Position numbers and translations under genes: made by a program. The notes beneath the pieces are model-generated. The model worked only from the letters and a program-made list of their open reading frames with translations, was not told the DNA's origin and did not search any database. Source: a virus. Taken from it: a stretch of DNA of 20,509 nt. The first letter of the stretch is position 1, and the number at the start of each line of letters is the position of its first letter. This document shows positions 1-7,753 of the stretch, piece after piece. Where the stretch lies: positions 1-20,509 of IMG/VR virus record IMGVR_UViG_3300030098_005638. One strand, given 5' to 3'.

Positions 1-618
1 TGCAATTAGCTTTGCGTCTCTGTCACTTTTAGCACACTCCAAAACAGATTGGAGAGTGGGCATGCCGTGGCCGGTCTGAATTCTTGTTGAACAAATTGAA
101 CCACCACCGATTCCAACTTTCACACTGTCAGCGCCCCAATCTGCCAGATCGTTAAAAGCCTCTAGAGTTGCAACGTTGCCCGCCATCAGATGAATTTTGT
201 GAGTTTTATGATCGAATGCCTTCCTGAGCGTGGTTAATGCCTTGCGAACCAGCACATGATGACCATGTGCAACGTCCAAACACAGGATGCGACAACCAGC
301 CTCAACCAAGGAGGCGGCTCGTTCTTCATAGTCTCCAGTGACACCAACTGCACAAGCAACGTGGCCTTTTACCTTCTTTGCAAGCTCAACTTGCTCTTCA
401 ATAGTATTATATCTGTGAATCACCCCCAGCCCGCCGGCGGAACTGATAGCCGTGGCCATATCAGTTTCAGTAACTGTATCCATGGGGCTAGACAAAATGG
501 GCAAACTCAAATATGTATAGTCATCCAGGTAATTTGAAGTATCAATCTCTGATCTGCTTTCAATATCTGAATATTTAGGTACTAATAAAACATCATCGTA
601 TGTTAGTGCTTCTCGCAT
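1..618 (-). CDS. guaB: IMP dehydrogenase / GMP reductase family protein, CBS-less (3' end outside window)
   Basis: Only the first 206 residues are in the window; the gene runs off its left edge. The N-terminal YDDVLLVP motif, the SSPMDTVTE motif, GGLGVIHRY, the D-x-AHGH strand, GGNVAT-like MAGNVAT (146-151), [14 protein letters not shown] (167-179, catalytic Cys176) and TGHGMP are the hallmarks of the IMPDH/GMPR (beta/alpha)8 barrel. In typical bacterial GuaB two CBS domains are inserted after the GGxGxIH segment. Here the chain goes directly from residue 80 into [11 protein letters not shown], so that regulatory insert is absent. The enzyme would either oxidise IMP to XMP or reduce GMP to IMP; the missing C-terminal half is needed to decide. 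The start ATG at 618 follows a strong AGGAGG (short spacing) and overlaps the end of the upstream DUF3310 gene by 16 nt, which suggests translational coupling. Confidence 0.9.
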   Translation of the reverse strand, partial: MREALTYDDVLLVPKYSDIESRSEIDTSNYLDDYTYLSLPILSSPMDTVTETDMATAISSAGGLGVIHRYNTIEEQVELAKKVKGHVACAVGVTGDYEERAASLVEAGCRILCLDVAHGHHVLVRKALTTLRKAFDHKTHKIHLMAGNVATLEAFNDLADWGADSVKVGIGGGSICSTRIQTGHGMPTLQSVLECAKSDRDAKLIA

Positions 619-848
619 GATCCTCCTTTTGTTTTTTCAACTTCTTCAATCAGGCGATTGAGATACCAGCGCGCCTTTTTTAAATCTTCAAGAGATTTCC
701 CCTTATAAGGGTGCCTAGTCACGTATTTTATAATATTACTTTCTGGATAGTCCATCTTCCAAGAACGAATGTAGTCGTATGTTTCAATGGCTTGTTCACC
801 CTTCCAATTAAAATTATAATGTTTCGGTTTGTTTATTTGGTCCGTCAT
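603..848 (-). CDS. DUF3310 family protein
   Basis: This 81-aa protein carries the features I associate with phage DUF3310 proteins: an N-terminal NKPKHYN segment, a central E(T/A)-Y-D-Y-I-R-S helix, then NIIKYVTRHPYKGK and EDLKKARWYLNRLIEE. The family is common in tailed phages and often sits near nucleotide-metabolism genes. It is sometimes labelled nucleotide-kinase-like, but I know of no firmly established reaction. The start ATG at 848 is preceded by GAGAGGAAG, a good ribosome binding site. It overlaps the upstream zinc-ribbon gene by 35 nt and the downstream IMPDH-like gene by 16 nt, so the three genes are probably co-translated. Confidence 0.85.
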   Translation of the reverse strand: MTDQINKPKHYNFNWKGEQAIETYDYIRSWKMDYPESNIIKYVTRHPYKGKSLEDLKKARWYLNRLIEEVEKTKGGSCEKH

Positions 849-1122
849 TCTTCCTCTCTATTCTCTTTTGTAAATCCTCAACAAGATTTCTAGCTCTCTC
901 CCAGCATTCGGGACAATAAAGATTAACTTTTTCTTCTTCTTGTCGCACAACTACGCTCCAAGACATTACCTGTTGTTTATCCATCTTATCAAAAGGTTTT
1001 TCACATGTCAAGCAATTTGAAGGAAGTTTTCCAAATAAAGCAACTTTTGTTGCCATTTCTTTCTCAGCATTTTTTTTAGATTTTTTAGCTTGCGCTCTTC
1101 TAAGTTTTCTTTCTATACTCAA
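814..1122 (-). CDS. small zinc-ribbon protein, unknown function
   Basis: A 102-aa protein with a very basic N-terminal helix (about residues 4-22, rich in K/R/A) followed by two Cys pairs, CLTC and CPEC, about 37 residues apart. This spacing would make a four-Cys zinc ribbon with the stretch VMSWSVVVRQEEEKVNLY between them. I chose a TTG start at 1122 because it overlaps the TGA stop of the lysozyme gene (TTGA) and has GAGG five bases upstream. The in-frame ATG at 1173 would overlap the lysozyme by 55 nt and has no good binding site. Function is not recognised; a basic helix plus zinc ribbon suggests nucleic-acid binding, but that is inference. Confidence 0.7.
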   Translation of the reverse strand: MSIERKLRRAQAKKSKKNAEKEMATKVALFGKLPSNCLTCEKPFDKMDKQQVMSWSVVVRQEEEKVNLYCPECWERARNLVEDLQKRIERKNDGPNKQTETL

Positions 1123-1982
1123 GATACCCTCATTTCTTCTAACTGGCCACCAGCCATCCAATTTAAGTCGCAACGCCCTTTAACGCCGGGGCAGCTACCG
1201 TGACCCGTATATTGCCACACATCCCACTCTTTCCAGCCTCTCAATTTATTTCCTGGTCCTACAAGATGGTCTTTACGAATATAGCGTGCCCACCAAACTG
1301 GATAGTCAATAAGTGTATTAAGGCTTTCTTTGTCTGCCTTAGCTAAAAACAGATCCCACGCCCATTTCGCAGTATAGATTACTGGCTTATTGCCAGCGCC
1401 AACTTCTTTTTCAACAACTTCTAGCCAGCGAAGAGACCAATCAACATTATATTGATCATCTGTTTTCATGCCCTTCTCTACATCTAAGGTCGGCAATAAA
1501 TCACCTTTATTTAAACCAACCTTTTCCATCACTTTTAGAAAATGATGCGCTTCGCGTTCAGCATCTACCATTGGATCGGAATGATTATTATAGTCTGGAC
1601 GTCCAAAGTGATACCCACCTACAATTAACCCAGCGTCTCTAGCGCCAGCAAACTTTTCTTTGTGGCCTCGATTAGTGTGTGTCTGTCCTTCTGTGGCCTT
1701 TATCCAAACATACTTAACGCCAGCATCAGCAACTTCCTTCCAGTTGATTTTCCCATTCCATGCGCTAACATCAATACCTGCAAGCACTTCAATGCCCATA
1801 TGACCAAAAGTCTGTGGTCCAGCAATGCCATCCACAGTTAATCCATTTTCTTTTTGGTAGTCCTTTAGTGCCTTTTCAGTTTTTGGGCCAAAATCCCCAT
1901 CTTTACCTGTTAATAGGCACCCCTGTAATCTTTTAACCTCTTGGCCTTTATCGCCTTTTCTCAAAATATATCTCAAACTCAT
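1119..1982 (-). CDS. GH25 lysozyme (muramidase) with N-terminal peptidoglycan-binding domain
   Basis: A 287-aa cell-wall hydrolase. Residues about 5-60 form a PG_binding_1 type module (GDKGQEVKRLQ ... DGDFGPKTEKALKDYQ ... VDGIAGPQT). From residue 69 a GH25 catalytic barrel follows: GIDVSAWNG (Asp71), IKATEG (Glu98) and the diagnostic TLDVEKG with the DxE pair Asp167/Glu169. GH25 enzymes cleave the beta-1,4 bond between MurNAc and GlcNAc. There is no signal peptide or membrane segment, so it would need a holin or another route if it acts in lysis, or it could be a virion-associated enzyme. The ATG at 1982 has AGGAG nine bases upstream and follows the dUTPase stop by 1 nt. An ATG 39 nt further upstream lies inside dUTPase and is less likely. 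Confidence 0.93.
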   Translation of the reverse strand: MSLRYILRKGDKGQEVKRLQGCLLTGKDGDFGPKTEKALKDYQKENGLTVDGIAGPQTFGHMGIEVLAGIDVSAWNGKINWKEVADAGVKYVWIKATEGQTHTNRGHKEKFAGARDAGLIVGGYHFGRPDYNNHSDPMVDAEREAHHFLKVMEKVGLNKGDLLPTLDVEKGMKTDDQYNVDWSLRWLEVVEKEVGAGNKPVIYTAKWAWDLFLAKADKESLNTLIDYPVWWARYIRKDHLVGPGNKLRGWKEWDVWQYTGHGSCPGVKGRCDLNWMAGGQLEEMRVS

Positions 1983-1983
1983 T

Positions 1984-2451
1984 TTATCTGTCTCCTGTAC
2001 TACCAAACCCACCGCTTCCACGTGTTGAACCTTCGTTTAGAGCATCAAGCATAACTTCTTCTATGCCACAGTGTATGATAGGAATTAATACTGCCTGTGC
2101 TATTTTATCCCCTGGTTTGATATATTGAGTATGTAAACCAATGTTGTGAAGGTTAACATAAACTTCTCCATCATAGCCGGGATCTACAACACATGCTCCA
2201 GTAATTAGTTTTCTCTTTGAGGCAATGCCCGACTTGTTCTTAATTTCTAACATGTTACCGTAGGGAACCTCAATTTTTAGGCCCGTTGGCACAAGCTTTG
2301 ATTCACGAGGGCATATAGCTAATCCATCCCTCTCAACAATATCGCTTCTTTCTCCATTCGGACAATAAAATAAGTCCATCCCTGCGTCTGTTTTGTGTGC
2401 TCTAAGTGGCAATCGTGCCTCTGGTCTAATTTTATATACTTTTAAATTCAT
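1984..2451 (-). CDS. dut: dUTPase (trimeric dUTP diphosphatase)
   Basis: A 155-aa protein with all five motifs of homotrimeric dUTPases in order: motif I AHKTDAGMDL (residues 18-27), motif II NKSGIASKR, motif III VVDPGYDGEVYVNLHN, motif IV GDKIAQAVLIP, and motif V RGSGGFGSTG at the flexible C-terminus (144-153). It hydrolyses dUTP to dUMP and pyrophosphate. This keeps uracil out of phage DNA and supplies dUMP for ThyX, which is encoded upstream in the same transcription direction. The ATG at 2451 has AAGGAG at good spacing. The gene begins 9 nt after the DNA polymerase stop and ends 1 nt before the lysozyme start, so it belongs to the same operon. Confidence 0.96.
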   Translation of the reverse strand: MNLKVYKIRPEARLPLRAHKTDAGMDLFYCPNGERSDIVERDGLAICPRESKLVPTGLKIEVPYGNMLEIKNKSGIASKRKLITGACVVDPGYDGEVYVNLHNIGLHTQYIKPGDKIAQAVLIPIIHCGIEEVMLDALNEGSTRGSGGFGSTGDR

Positions 2452-2460
2452 AGCTTCTCC

Positions 2461-5400
2461 TTATGCTAACATTCTAAAATTGTATTTAATTGATCGCGTG
2501 CTGAACCCCCATTGTTCGTCGTAATCCAGCTTGCTCATATATGGATGGTTAATATATATTTCATCTCGTTGTGGGTCTACGCCCCAGCATTTAATTGAAG
2601 TAACTGTAGAAGTATTATCAATTACTTTCAGAATCCAATATGTTTTACCATTCTTTGTCTTTTTCGAAATTACTTCTCTCGGAATAAACCATGCAACTCC
2701 CAAATCATTATCCCACTCTCCAATTGGAGGAACTTTGTAATGATCCAATCTTTGCATCACAGAATTGTCTAAGACTAAATCCATAGGAAACACCCCAGTA
2801 AGAGAGACTAGATTATTAATCTTTTCTTCATCATTGAAGTCGCCCTCTGGAGAATATAACTCTATGTTCTCTTCAAACTTCTTAAGATTCTTTGGGCGAT
2901 CCACGACAGCAGCAGACCAAAAGTGTTTAAGCCCTGTGAATCTATCATCCACCAAACTGTTCAACGCTCCGCTGCGAGATAAAACATCCAAAGCCTTTTT
3001 ATTCAACTTGCTATAGACAATATTCTCGTTAAACAAGAACTCTTCAATAGCGCTGAAAGGTCTATTATCGATGATCTGCTCAATTGCCTTTTCTCCCAAG
3101 CCCTTCAATGAAGTCAAAGGCTGAATTAAGGTTTTGTTATCTTCTGCAATTTCCCAAACTGTCCCTGACCTATTTACATCAATGGGGTCGATTTTAAATT
3201 TAAACTTTTGTGCAAGATTAATTGCCTTCTCTTTTCTTGTTTCAGGCTCTTTGTCAAGAAACGCTGCCATCCATTCTGCTGGATAGTAATTAAACAACCA
3301 CGCACACTGATAAGAGATAATAGAGTACGAAACAGCATGTGACTTATTAAAACCATACCCTGAAAAGTATTCAAACTTTTTCCACATCTTCTCTGCCCAA
3401 CTTTTAGACAGTCCCTTCTCCACACAACCTGCAACGAACTTAAGTTTTATTTTGTTCTTTTGTTTTGCAACTGCTCCCGTTCCTTTTTTGGTAAGAAGTT
3501 TGCGAAGTTTATTGCCCTCATCCAAGCTCAAGTCTTTGCCAAGCCTATGTGCCAACAAAGCAATCTGCTCCTGAAAAATCAAGAATCCATAAGTTTCCTC
3601 TGTTAGATCCTTTACATGATCATGCTCATATACAATATCTTCAGGATTCTTCTTTGCTTTCACATAGAGTTTGTCAACGTCTGCACCCAAAGGTCCGGGA
3701 CGATAGATAGATGTAATTGCAGCCACATCAATGATGTTTCTAGGCTTTGCCTTTCTGCAAAATTTCTGGGCGCCGTTTTCTGTAAACTGAAATATTCCAG
3801 CCCACTTTCCTTTATGGAAAATGTTTTCGTAAACCTTCTGATCATTCAAGTCAATCTTTTCTGGATGTAGATACTCATCATAATATCTCTTAACATCCTT
3901 GAATGTCGGACTATCAACTCCGTGATGGCGCTTCAAGATGTGGCCAATTGCACCCTCGATCATTTTAAGTGTCGAGAGTCCAAGAATGTCGAACTTAATA
4001 AAGCCCATTGGCTCAAGGTGTCTAACGTTCTGACCTTCTGACCAAGGTGTTTGAGTGACACCGCCACTATTAATCAATGGCATGTACTTATTCAAGTCCT
4101 CGCCTATCACAACACCGCCAGCATGACGAGAAACAGAGCGCATCTGACCATACAACACATTAATATGGTTCGCTACATGTGGGTATTTATTGAGAAACTG
4201 TTTCAAAGACTCTGAAAATTCCATCACTTCCTCAAAAGTTGGAGTGTAGACACCTGATTTAATTCCATGTTTCTTTTTGGCCAACGGAGTTGCTTCTTTA
4301 AGCATCTTCGACGTAACGCCATTCACTTCTGTAAAAGGTATCTGATAAAACTTAGATATGTCTTTAACTAAGGAGCGCAATTGCAAAGTGTTAAAGTTTG
4401 AGATTGGAACAACTTTATCTCCACCCCACTCTTCAATCAACATTTCTTTAAGTTCCATTGGGTCTGATACATCATAATCAATATCAGGATAATCTTGTGC
4501 ATCCCTTCGCATAAAACGAGAGAATAGAAGATTATATTTAATGGGATCAATTTGTGTTATCCCTAAGACATAGGCAATTAGCGAACCGGCTGCTGAACCG
4601 CGACCAGGGCCAGTTATTTGCACAGAGTTAGCTTTATCAACAACTGCATTCATAGTGAGGAAGTATTTACTAAACCCTCGATCTTCAACAACTTCTAACT
4701 CTTCTTTAAGTCTATCCGTATATGTTTCATTTGTTTGTAGGTTCAGAGATCTTAGACCCTCGAAACAAAGCTGTGAGAGCGCCTGTGAGGCCGTAAAACC
4801 CGCTGGGACTACAAAGTCTGGGAGTCTTACCGTATTGTCCGGTAGAAACGCTTCTATGCGGTTGTGAGCGATGTTGTATGTCTCTTTGATTGAGGCCATT
4901 ACCAAATCGTCGTCATATTCGAATCCGCACTCTTTTGAATACCTCTTATAAGACTCCCACATCTGATCGCCGTTTTTAGGATAAAGCTCGTATCCAATTT
5001 CCTCAACGCCGTCTGGCAACTCAGAAGTCATCCAGGAAGGCATACCGCCTTTACCAAGCCACCCTAAGCGTTTATATAGCTCTCTATCTTTCCATGCCTG
5101 TGCAGAGGGATAGTGACTGTCGGCAGTTGAAATAAGCTGAAACCCGTACTTGCCAGAAGTTTGAATAATATATTTATTTAGCTCATGTTGCTCAGGAATG
5201 TTGTTCCACTGAATTTCGCCATACCATCTATCACCGAAAATATCTATCATCTTTTCTGTGGTTTTGTTCATTGCACTCAATACTGCATCGCGCCCATTAT
5301 CTCGGTTTTCCCAGTAATCTCCAGCATATACGCCGCCGAGACAAGCACTGGCTGCGATAACACCTTCATTGTGCTTTTTCAACATTTTATAGTCAACACG

Positions 5401-5886
5401 AGGAAAGCGATAAAAGCTTTCTTTTGAGAAAGATTTAGAAACCATCTTGAAAATATTGTTAAGGCCAGTCTGATTCTGAGCCAACAAGATTAAGTGCCGT
5501 CGTCGATTTAGTATGTTTTTAACTGCGGTCTTTGATGAGCCCTCATCTTCAATTGTCGTGGCCGATCTTGACGCATCTAAGCCGCGTTTAGCCTTCTTGT
5601 CTTCTTTAGCTTTCTCATACTCCTCTTTCCACTCAGAAAGGCTCGGCAAGAAGTAAGCCTCAACTCCAAAAATGGGCTTAAAGTTTTTCCCCTCAGATTG
5701 CATCTTTTTTGCATGTAACACTTGATATGCCATGCCATTCATATTTCCGTGATCTGTCAACGCTAGTGCGTCACAGCCATTTTCATACGCATAGTCCATA
5801 TGCTCTTGAGGATATCCCAAGCCATCAAAAGGACTGCCAACACCACTATGTGCATGTAACCCAACAAAAGGTATTTTACTCTTCAT
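2461..5886 (-). CDS. dnaE: DNA polymerase III alpha subunit, DnaE type
   Basis: A 1141-aa C-family replicative polymerase, close to the size of cellular DnaE (about 1160 aa). The N-terminal PHP domain (about 1-265) keeps the full metal-ligand set known from proofreading-active DnaE proteins: His11, His13, Asp21, His46, Glu76, His131, Cys182, Asp256 and His258. The polymerase core follows, with GPGRGSAAGS (426-435), PDIDYD carrying catalytic Asp470 and Asp472, and KFDILGLS supplying the third Asp. A helix-hairpin region (LKGLGEKAIEQI) and an OB-like C-terminus follow. The ATG at 5886 (MKSKIPF) has GGAG nine bases upstream; an ATG 15 nt earlier is possible. It overlaps the preceding gene by 11 nt. 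Two promoter-like sequences lie upstream inside that gene. No proofreading subunit, clamp or loader is seen in this window. Confidence 0.96.
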   Translation of the reverse strand: MKSKIPFVGLHAHSGVGSPFDGLGYPQEHMDYAYENGCDALALTDHGNMNGMAYQVLHAKKMQSEGKNFKPIFGVEAYFLPSLSEWKEEYEKAKEDKKAKRGLDASRSATTIEDEGSSKTAVKNILNRRRHLILLAQNQTGLNNIFKMVSKSFSKESFYRFPRVDYKMLKKHNEGVIAASACLGGVYAGDYWENRDNGRDAVLSAMNKTTEKMIDIFGDRWYGEIQWNNIPEQHELNKYIIQTSGKYGFQLISTADSHYPSAQAWKDRELYKRLGWLGKGGMPSWMTSELPDGVEEIGYELYPKNGDQMWESYKRYSKECGFEYDDDLVMASIKETYNIAHNRIEAFLPDNTVRLPDFVVPAGFTASQALSQLCFEGLRSLNLQTNETYTDRLKEELEVVEDRGFSKYFLTMNAVVDKANSVQITGPGRGSAAGSLIAYVLGITQIDPIKYNLLFSRFMRRDAQDYPDIDYDVSDPMELKEMLIEEWGGDKVVPISNFNTLQLRSLVKDISKFYQIPFTEVNGVTSKMLKEATPLAKKKHGIKSGVYTPTFEEVMEFSESLKQFLNKYPHVANHINVLYGQMRSVSRHAGGVVIGEDLNKYMPLINSGGVTQTPWSEGQNVRHLEPMGFIKFDILGLSTLKMIEGAIGHILKRHHGVDSPTFKDVKRYYDEYLHPEKIDLNDQKVYENIFHKGKWAGIFQFTENGAQKFCRKAKPRNIIDVAAITSIYRPGPLGADVDKLYVKAKKNPEDIVYEHDHVKDLTEETYGFLIFQEQIALLAHRLGKDLSLDEGNKLRKLLTKKGTGAVAKQKNKIKLKFVAGCVEKGLSKSWAEKMWKKFEYFSGYGFNKSHAVSYSIISYQCAWLFNYYPAEWMAAFLDKEPETRKEKAINLAQKFKFKIDPIDVNRSGTVWEIAEDNKTLIQPLTSLKGLGEKAIEQIIDNRPFSAIEEFLFNENIVYSKLNKKALDVLSRSGALNSLVDDRFTGLKHFWSAAVVDRPKNLKKFEENIELYSPEGDFNDEEKINNLVSLTGVFPMDLVLDNSVMQRLDHYKVPPIGEWDNDLGVAWFIPREVISKKTKNGKTYWILKVIDNTSTVTSIKCWGVDPQRDEIYINHPYMSKLDYDEQWGFSTRSIKYNFRMLA

Positions 5887-6763
5887 TATTATCGACTCCA
5901 ATCAAATTCCACTCATGATATCCTAACACATCACCCTCCGGTTTGTCAAGAGAATTTTCACTTCCTAAATAAGTTTTTAATCCTTCCCAGCTTCCTATAT
6001 TGTGATACCACGGTAGCTCCAAATTAACGTCTTCCATTATAACATTTCTAAACACTTTGTCAAGTTCAAAAAATCTCGCTGACCATCTTTCTTCTACTGG
6101 GATTCTTTTCGATGCATTGTAGTGTGAAAACTCTCCAGTGCCCTCTTTTCTAATAATTCTACGAGCCTCTTTAAAGTCTTCTGCATCGAAAGTAAATCCC
6201 AAATATTCATTATCTTTTACTGTCTGGTTGTTAAAAGATACGTGAAAATCTTTTTTACTAGATATTTTACTTCTATATGGTAACAATAATTCTGGGTCAT
6301 AAACACCATACGGAAATGCAGCATAATATTTATCAGGAATAACCCACTTACTTATTGTTTTACTTAACCAATAAGAAGTTAGTGCGCCGTATAAAACACT
6401 CCATCCCAAACAATCTCTTTTATCTCTATCTTTTGGATGGATCGGAACGTAATAAATTGGAATTGTTCTCTCAAATTGTTTTGGTGCCCTTTTTCTTGGT
6501 AAATTATATTTTAAAGGATCTTGAACAAAATCTCCAAGGCGATGTCTTATAAGAGGCTGCATGTCGTCATGACACACAATCCAAATAGTTTCACAGCCAG
6601 CACAAGCACATTCCCATACGGCGCGCTCTATGGCCAAGTAATTACTAGAAATTGGCTGCAAGCAGTCGTGCCAAGGAAAATTAAAATCTAGCTTTTGACC
6701 AGCAACCGGTACAATACCCGCTAGATGAAAGCTGGTTGTGAGTTGTATTCCCTTTTCGATCAT
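5876..6763 (-). CDS. nucleotidyltransferase-like protein, unknown substrate
   Basis: A 295-aa protein. Residues about 14-75 follow the pattern of NTP-transferase (GT-A/Rossmann-like) N-termini: AGIVPVAGQ, then PWHDCLQPI, YLAIERAVWECACAGCETIWIVCHDD. This mimics the VPVAGxGTR ... LLPI ... IExxVxxxxxAGxxxIxIV layout, but the canonical GTR of sugar-nucleotide transferases is replaced by QKLDF, so activity cannot be assumed. The rest (KDFHVSFNN, GFTFDAEDFKEARRIIRKEG, WSARFFELDKVF) is not recognised. The start ATG at 6763 overlaps the preceding gene by 4 nt (ATGA). The end overlaps dnaE and contains two promoter-like sequences. It may work with the Rossmann-like protein encoded just upstream. Confidence 0.6.
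   Translation of the reverse strand: MIEKGIQLTTSFHLAGIVPVAGQKLDFNFPWHDCLQPISSNYLAIERAVWECACAGCETIWIVCHDDMQPLIRHRLGDFVQDPLKYNLPRKRAPKQFERTIPIYYVPIHPKDRDKRDCLGWSVLYGALTSYWLSKTISKWVIPDKYYAAFPYGVYDPELLLPYRSKISSKKDFHVSFNNQTVKDNEYLGFTFDAEDFKEARRIIRKEGTGEFSHYNASKRIPVEERWSARFFELDKVFRNVIMEDVNLELPWYHNIGSWEGLKTYLGSENSLDKPEGDVLGYHEWNLIGVDNNEE
5920..5949 (-). promoter_or_regulatory. putative sigma70 promoter upstream of dnaE (weaker)
   Basis: TTGACA at 5944-5949, an 18-nt spacer, then TAGGAT at 5920-5925 on the minus strand. The predicted start is near 5913, giving a leader of about 27 nt before the dnaE ATG. It lies inside the end of the preceding coding region, so the match could be partly chance. The extended CTTGACAAA -35 block is the same as at other promoters in this window. 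Confidence 0.4.
6036..6063 (-). promoter_or_regulatory. consensus sigma70 promoter inside the gene upstream of dnaE
   Basis: Both hexamers are perfect: TTGACA at 6058-6063 and TATAAT at 6036-6041, separated by 16 nt. The predicted start is near 6029, so the transcript would have a leader of about 140 nt before dnaE. The sequence lies within the coding region of the 295-aa protein (codons for ELDKVF through NVIM). Such a match is rare by chance even at this base composition. It would give the polymerase its own expression, separate from the upstream genes. Confidence 0.55.
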
Positions 6764-7488
6764 TTGAACTCCAATTTTTCAGTATTCTTATATGTGTGCA
6801 TCTTAGCTTTTATTACTTCTCGTCGATCAACTTCTAGCTTTAAAGCGTACTGGTTATTGCCACCACATTTTCTGCCTCCAATGCCAGCCTTTTTCATCAT
6901 ATCCGTAACTTTAAATTTTACATAAGTGTCGGAATATTCAAAGTCTTGTAGTTGAGAAGAATTTAGATAAGATATTGAAACTAAGTCTTTCTTTTTTGTG
7001 TGATTGCCATCAATTCTTTCGGATGGGTAGAAATATACCTCTTTCACGAGATTATCATCGGTCTTAAAAAATTCATGATCATGCATTTGGCAAGATTTTG
7101 TAACAATCCAGTCTAAGACTATAAAATCTTCATTTTCTTTTTGAGGGGTTGGTAGCCCAAATACTTCTTCATCATCAAATATTATGGCCTTATCATAAGT
7201 GTATTTAATCACGCGTGCATCTCTAGTTGTAATGCTGATCTCTTCCTCTTTAATTCGAGTGCTTTGTGCCTTTACGCCCAGTAGATTTAAGCCAGAGTTT
7301 GAAAGCAAATAATATAATTTGTGCCATTGAACCAAGGCGTTTTTATTATTAATTTTCTCAAAACGATGAGGTTTTTTAATTTTGTTTATTATTAATGGTA
7401 AGTTATTGGTGTGCGAATAGAGAAGTGCAGAAAGATTGCCTCCTACAACAACGCTGCCTAAATGACGTTTTGGGAGCGTTAAAAGCAA
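6760..7488 (-). CDS. unknown protein with Rossmann-like N-terminus
   Basis: A 242-aa protein of unrecognised family. The N-terminus, GSVVVGGNLSALLYSHTNN followed by a PLIINK strand, looks like the first beta-alpha-beta unit of an FAD/NAD-binding Rossmann fold, with VVGGNLSA in place of GxGxxG. No other cofactor motif is obvious, so a degraded or divergent oxidoreductase is only a suggestion. The start is TTG at 7488, directly after the TGA of the upstream gene, with GAGGG four to five bases before it. No in-frame ATG lies near enough to keep the Rossmann-like strand. It ends in a 4-nt ATGA overlap with the nucleotidyltransferase-like gene, which suggests linked function. Confidence 0.55.
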   Translation of the reverse strand: MLLTLPKRHLGSVVVGGNLSALLYSHTNNLPLIINKIKKPHRFEKINNKNALVQWHKLYYLLSNSGLNLLGVKAQSTRIKEEEISITTRDARVIKYTYDKAIIFDDEEVFGLPTPQKENEDFIVLDWIVTKSCQMHDHEFFKTDDNLVKEVYFYPSERIDGNHTKKKDLVSISYLNSSQLQDFEYSDTYVKFKVTDMMKKAGIGGRKCGGNNQYALKLEVDRREVIKAKMHTYKNTEKLEFK

Positions 7489-7731
7489 TCATCCCTCTTT
7501 TTTGCAAGTGTGTGCCTTTTGATGAATTTTTACAACACCATGTTTCCACTGCTCTAGAATCTTGAAATGATTTTTCTTAGAGTGTTTTTCAGTATTTTCA
7601 TTATTGATATGGTGTCGCTGCTTGGTGATTTGGCTAGACCACTCAGCCAATATCTTTTCATAATTTGCTTCTTTTGCTGGGGCGACTGTTGCCCAACATA
7701 AAACTATAATTATCATCACGTATTTAATCAT
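7489..7731 (-). CDS. small secreted protein, unknown function
   Basis: An 80-aa protein starting at ATG 7731 after a GGGGAG binding site. The N-terminus is a typical Sec signal peptide: MIKYV, a hydrophobic run (MIIIVLCWATV), then APA followed by KEANYE, so cleavage after APA is likely. There is no lipobox Cys. The mature part is short, basic and rich in His, Lys and Asn, with two similar segments, YEKILAEW and HFKILEQWKHG, that may be an internal duplication. It sits directly behind the exported lytic-transglycosylase-like gene and ends at the start of the Rossmann-like gene. A periplasmic role in lysis or envelope modification is possible, but I do not recognise the family. Confidence 0.6.
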   Translation of the reverse strand: MIKYVMIIIVLCWATVAPAKEANYEKILAEWSSQITKQRHHINNENTEKHSKKNHFKILEQWKHGVVKIHQKAHTCKKEG

Positions 7732-7753
7732 TTTTTTCTCCCCGTTGCCCAAA

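Noticed and set aside
256-537. Plus-strand open frames, including this 93-codon one
   Set aside because: All lie opposite well-supported minus-strand genes and encode no recognisable protein pattern.
3252-3257. Further TTGACA matches in coding regions (also near 3671, 5756, 7932, 10963, 14128 and 17838)
   Set aside because: None has an acceptable -10 box at 16-18 nt spacing.
7489-7731. Outer-membrane spanin
   Set aside because: The signal peptide ends APA without a lipobox Cys, and no inner-membrane spanin overlaps it.
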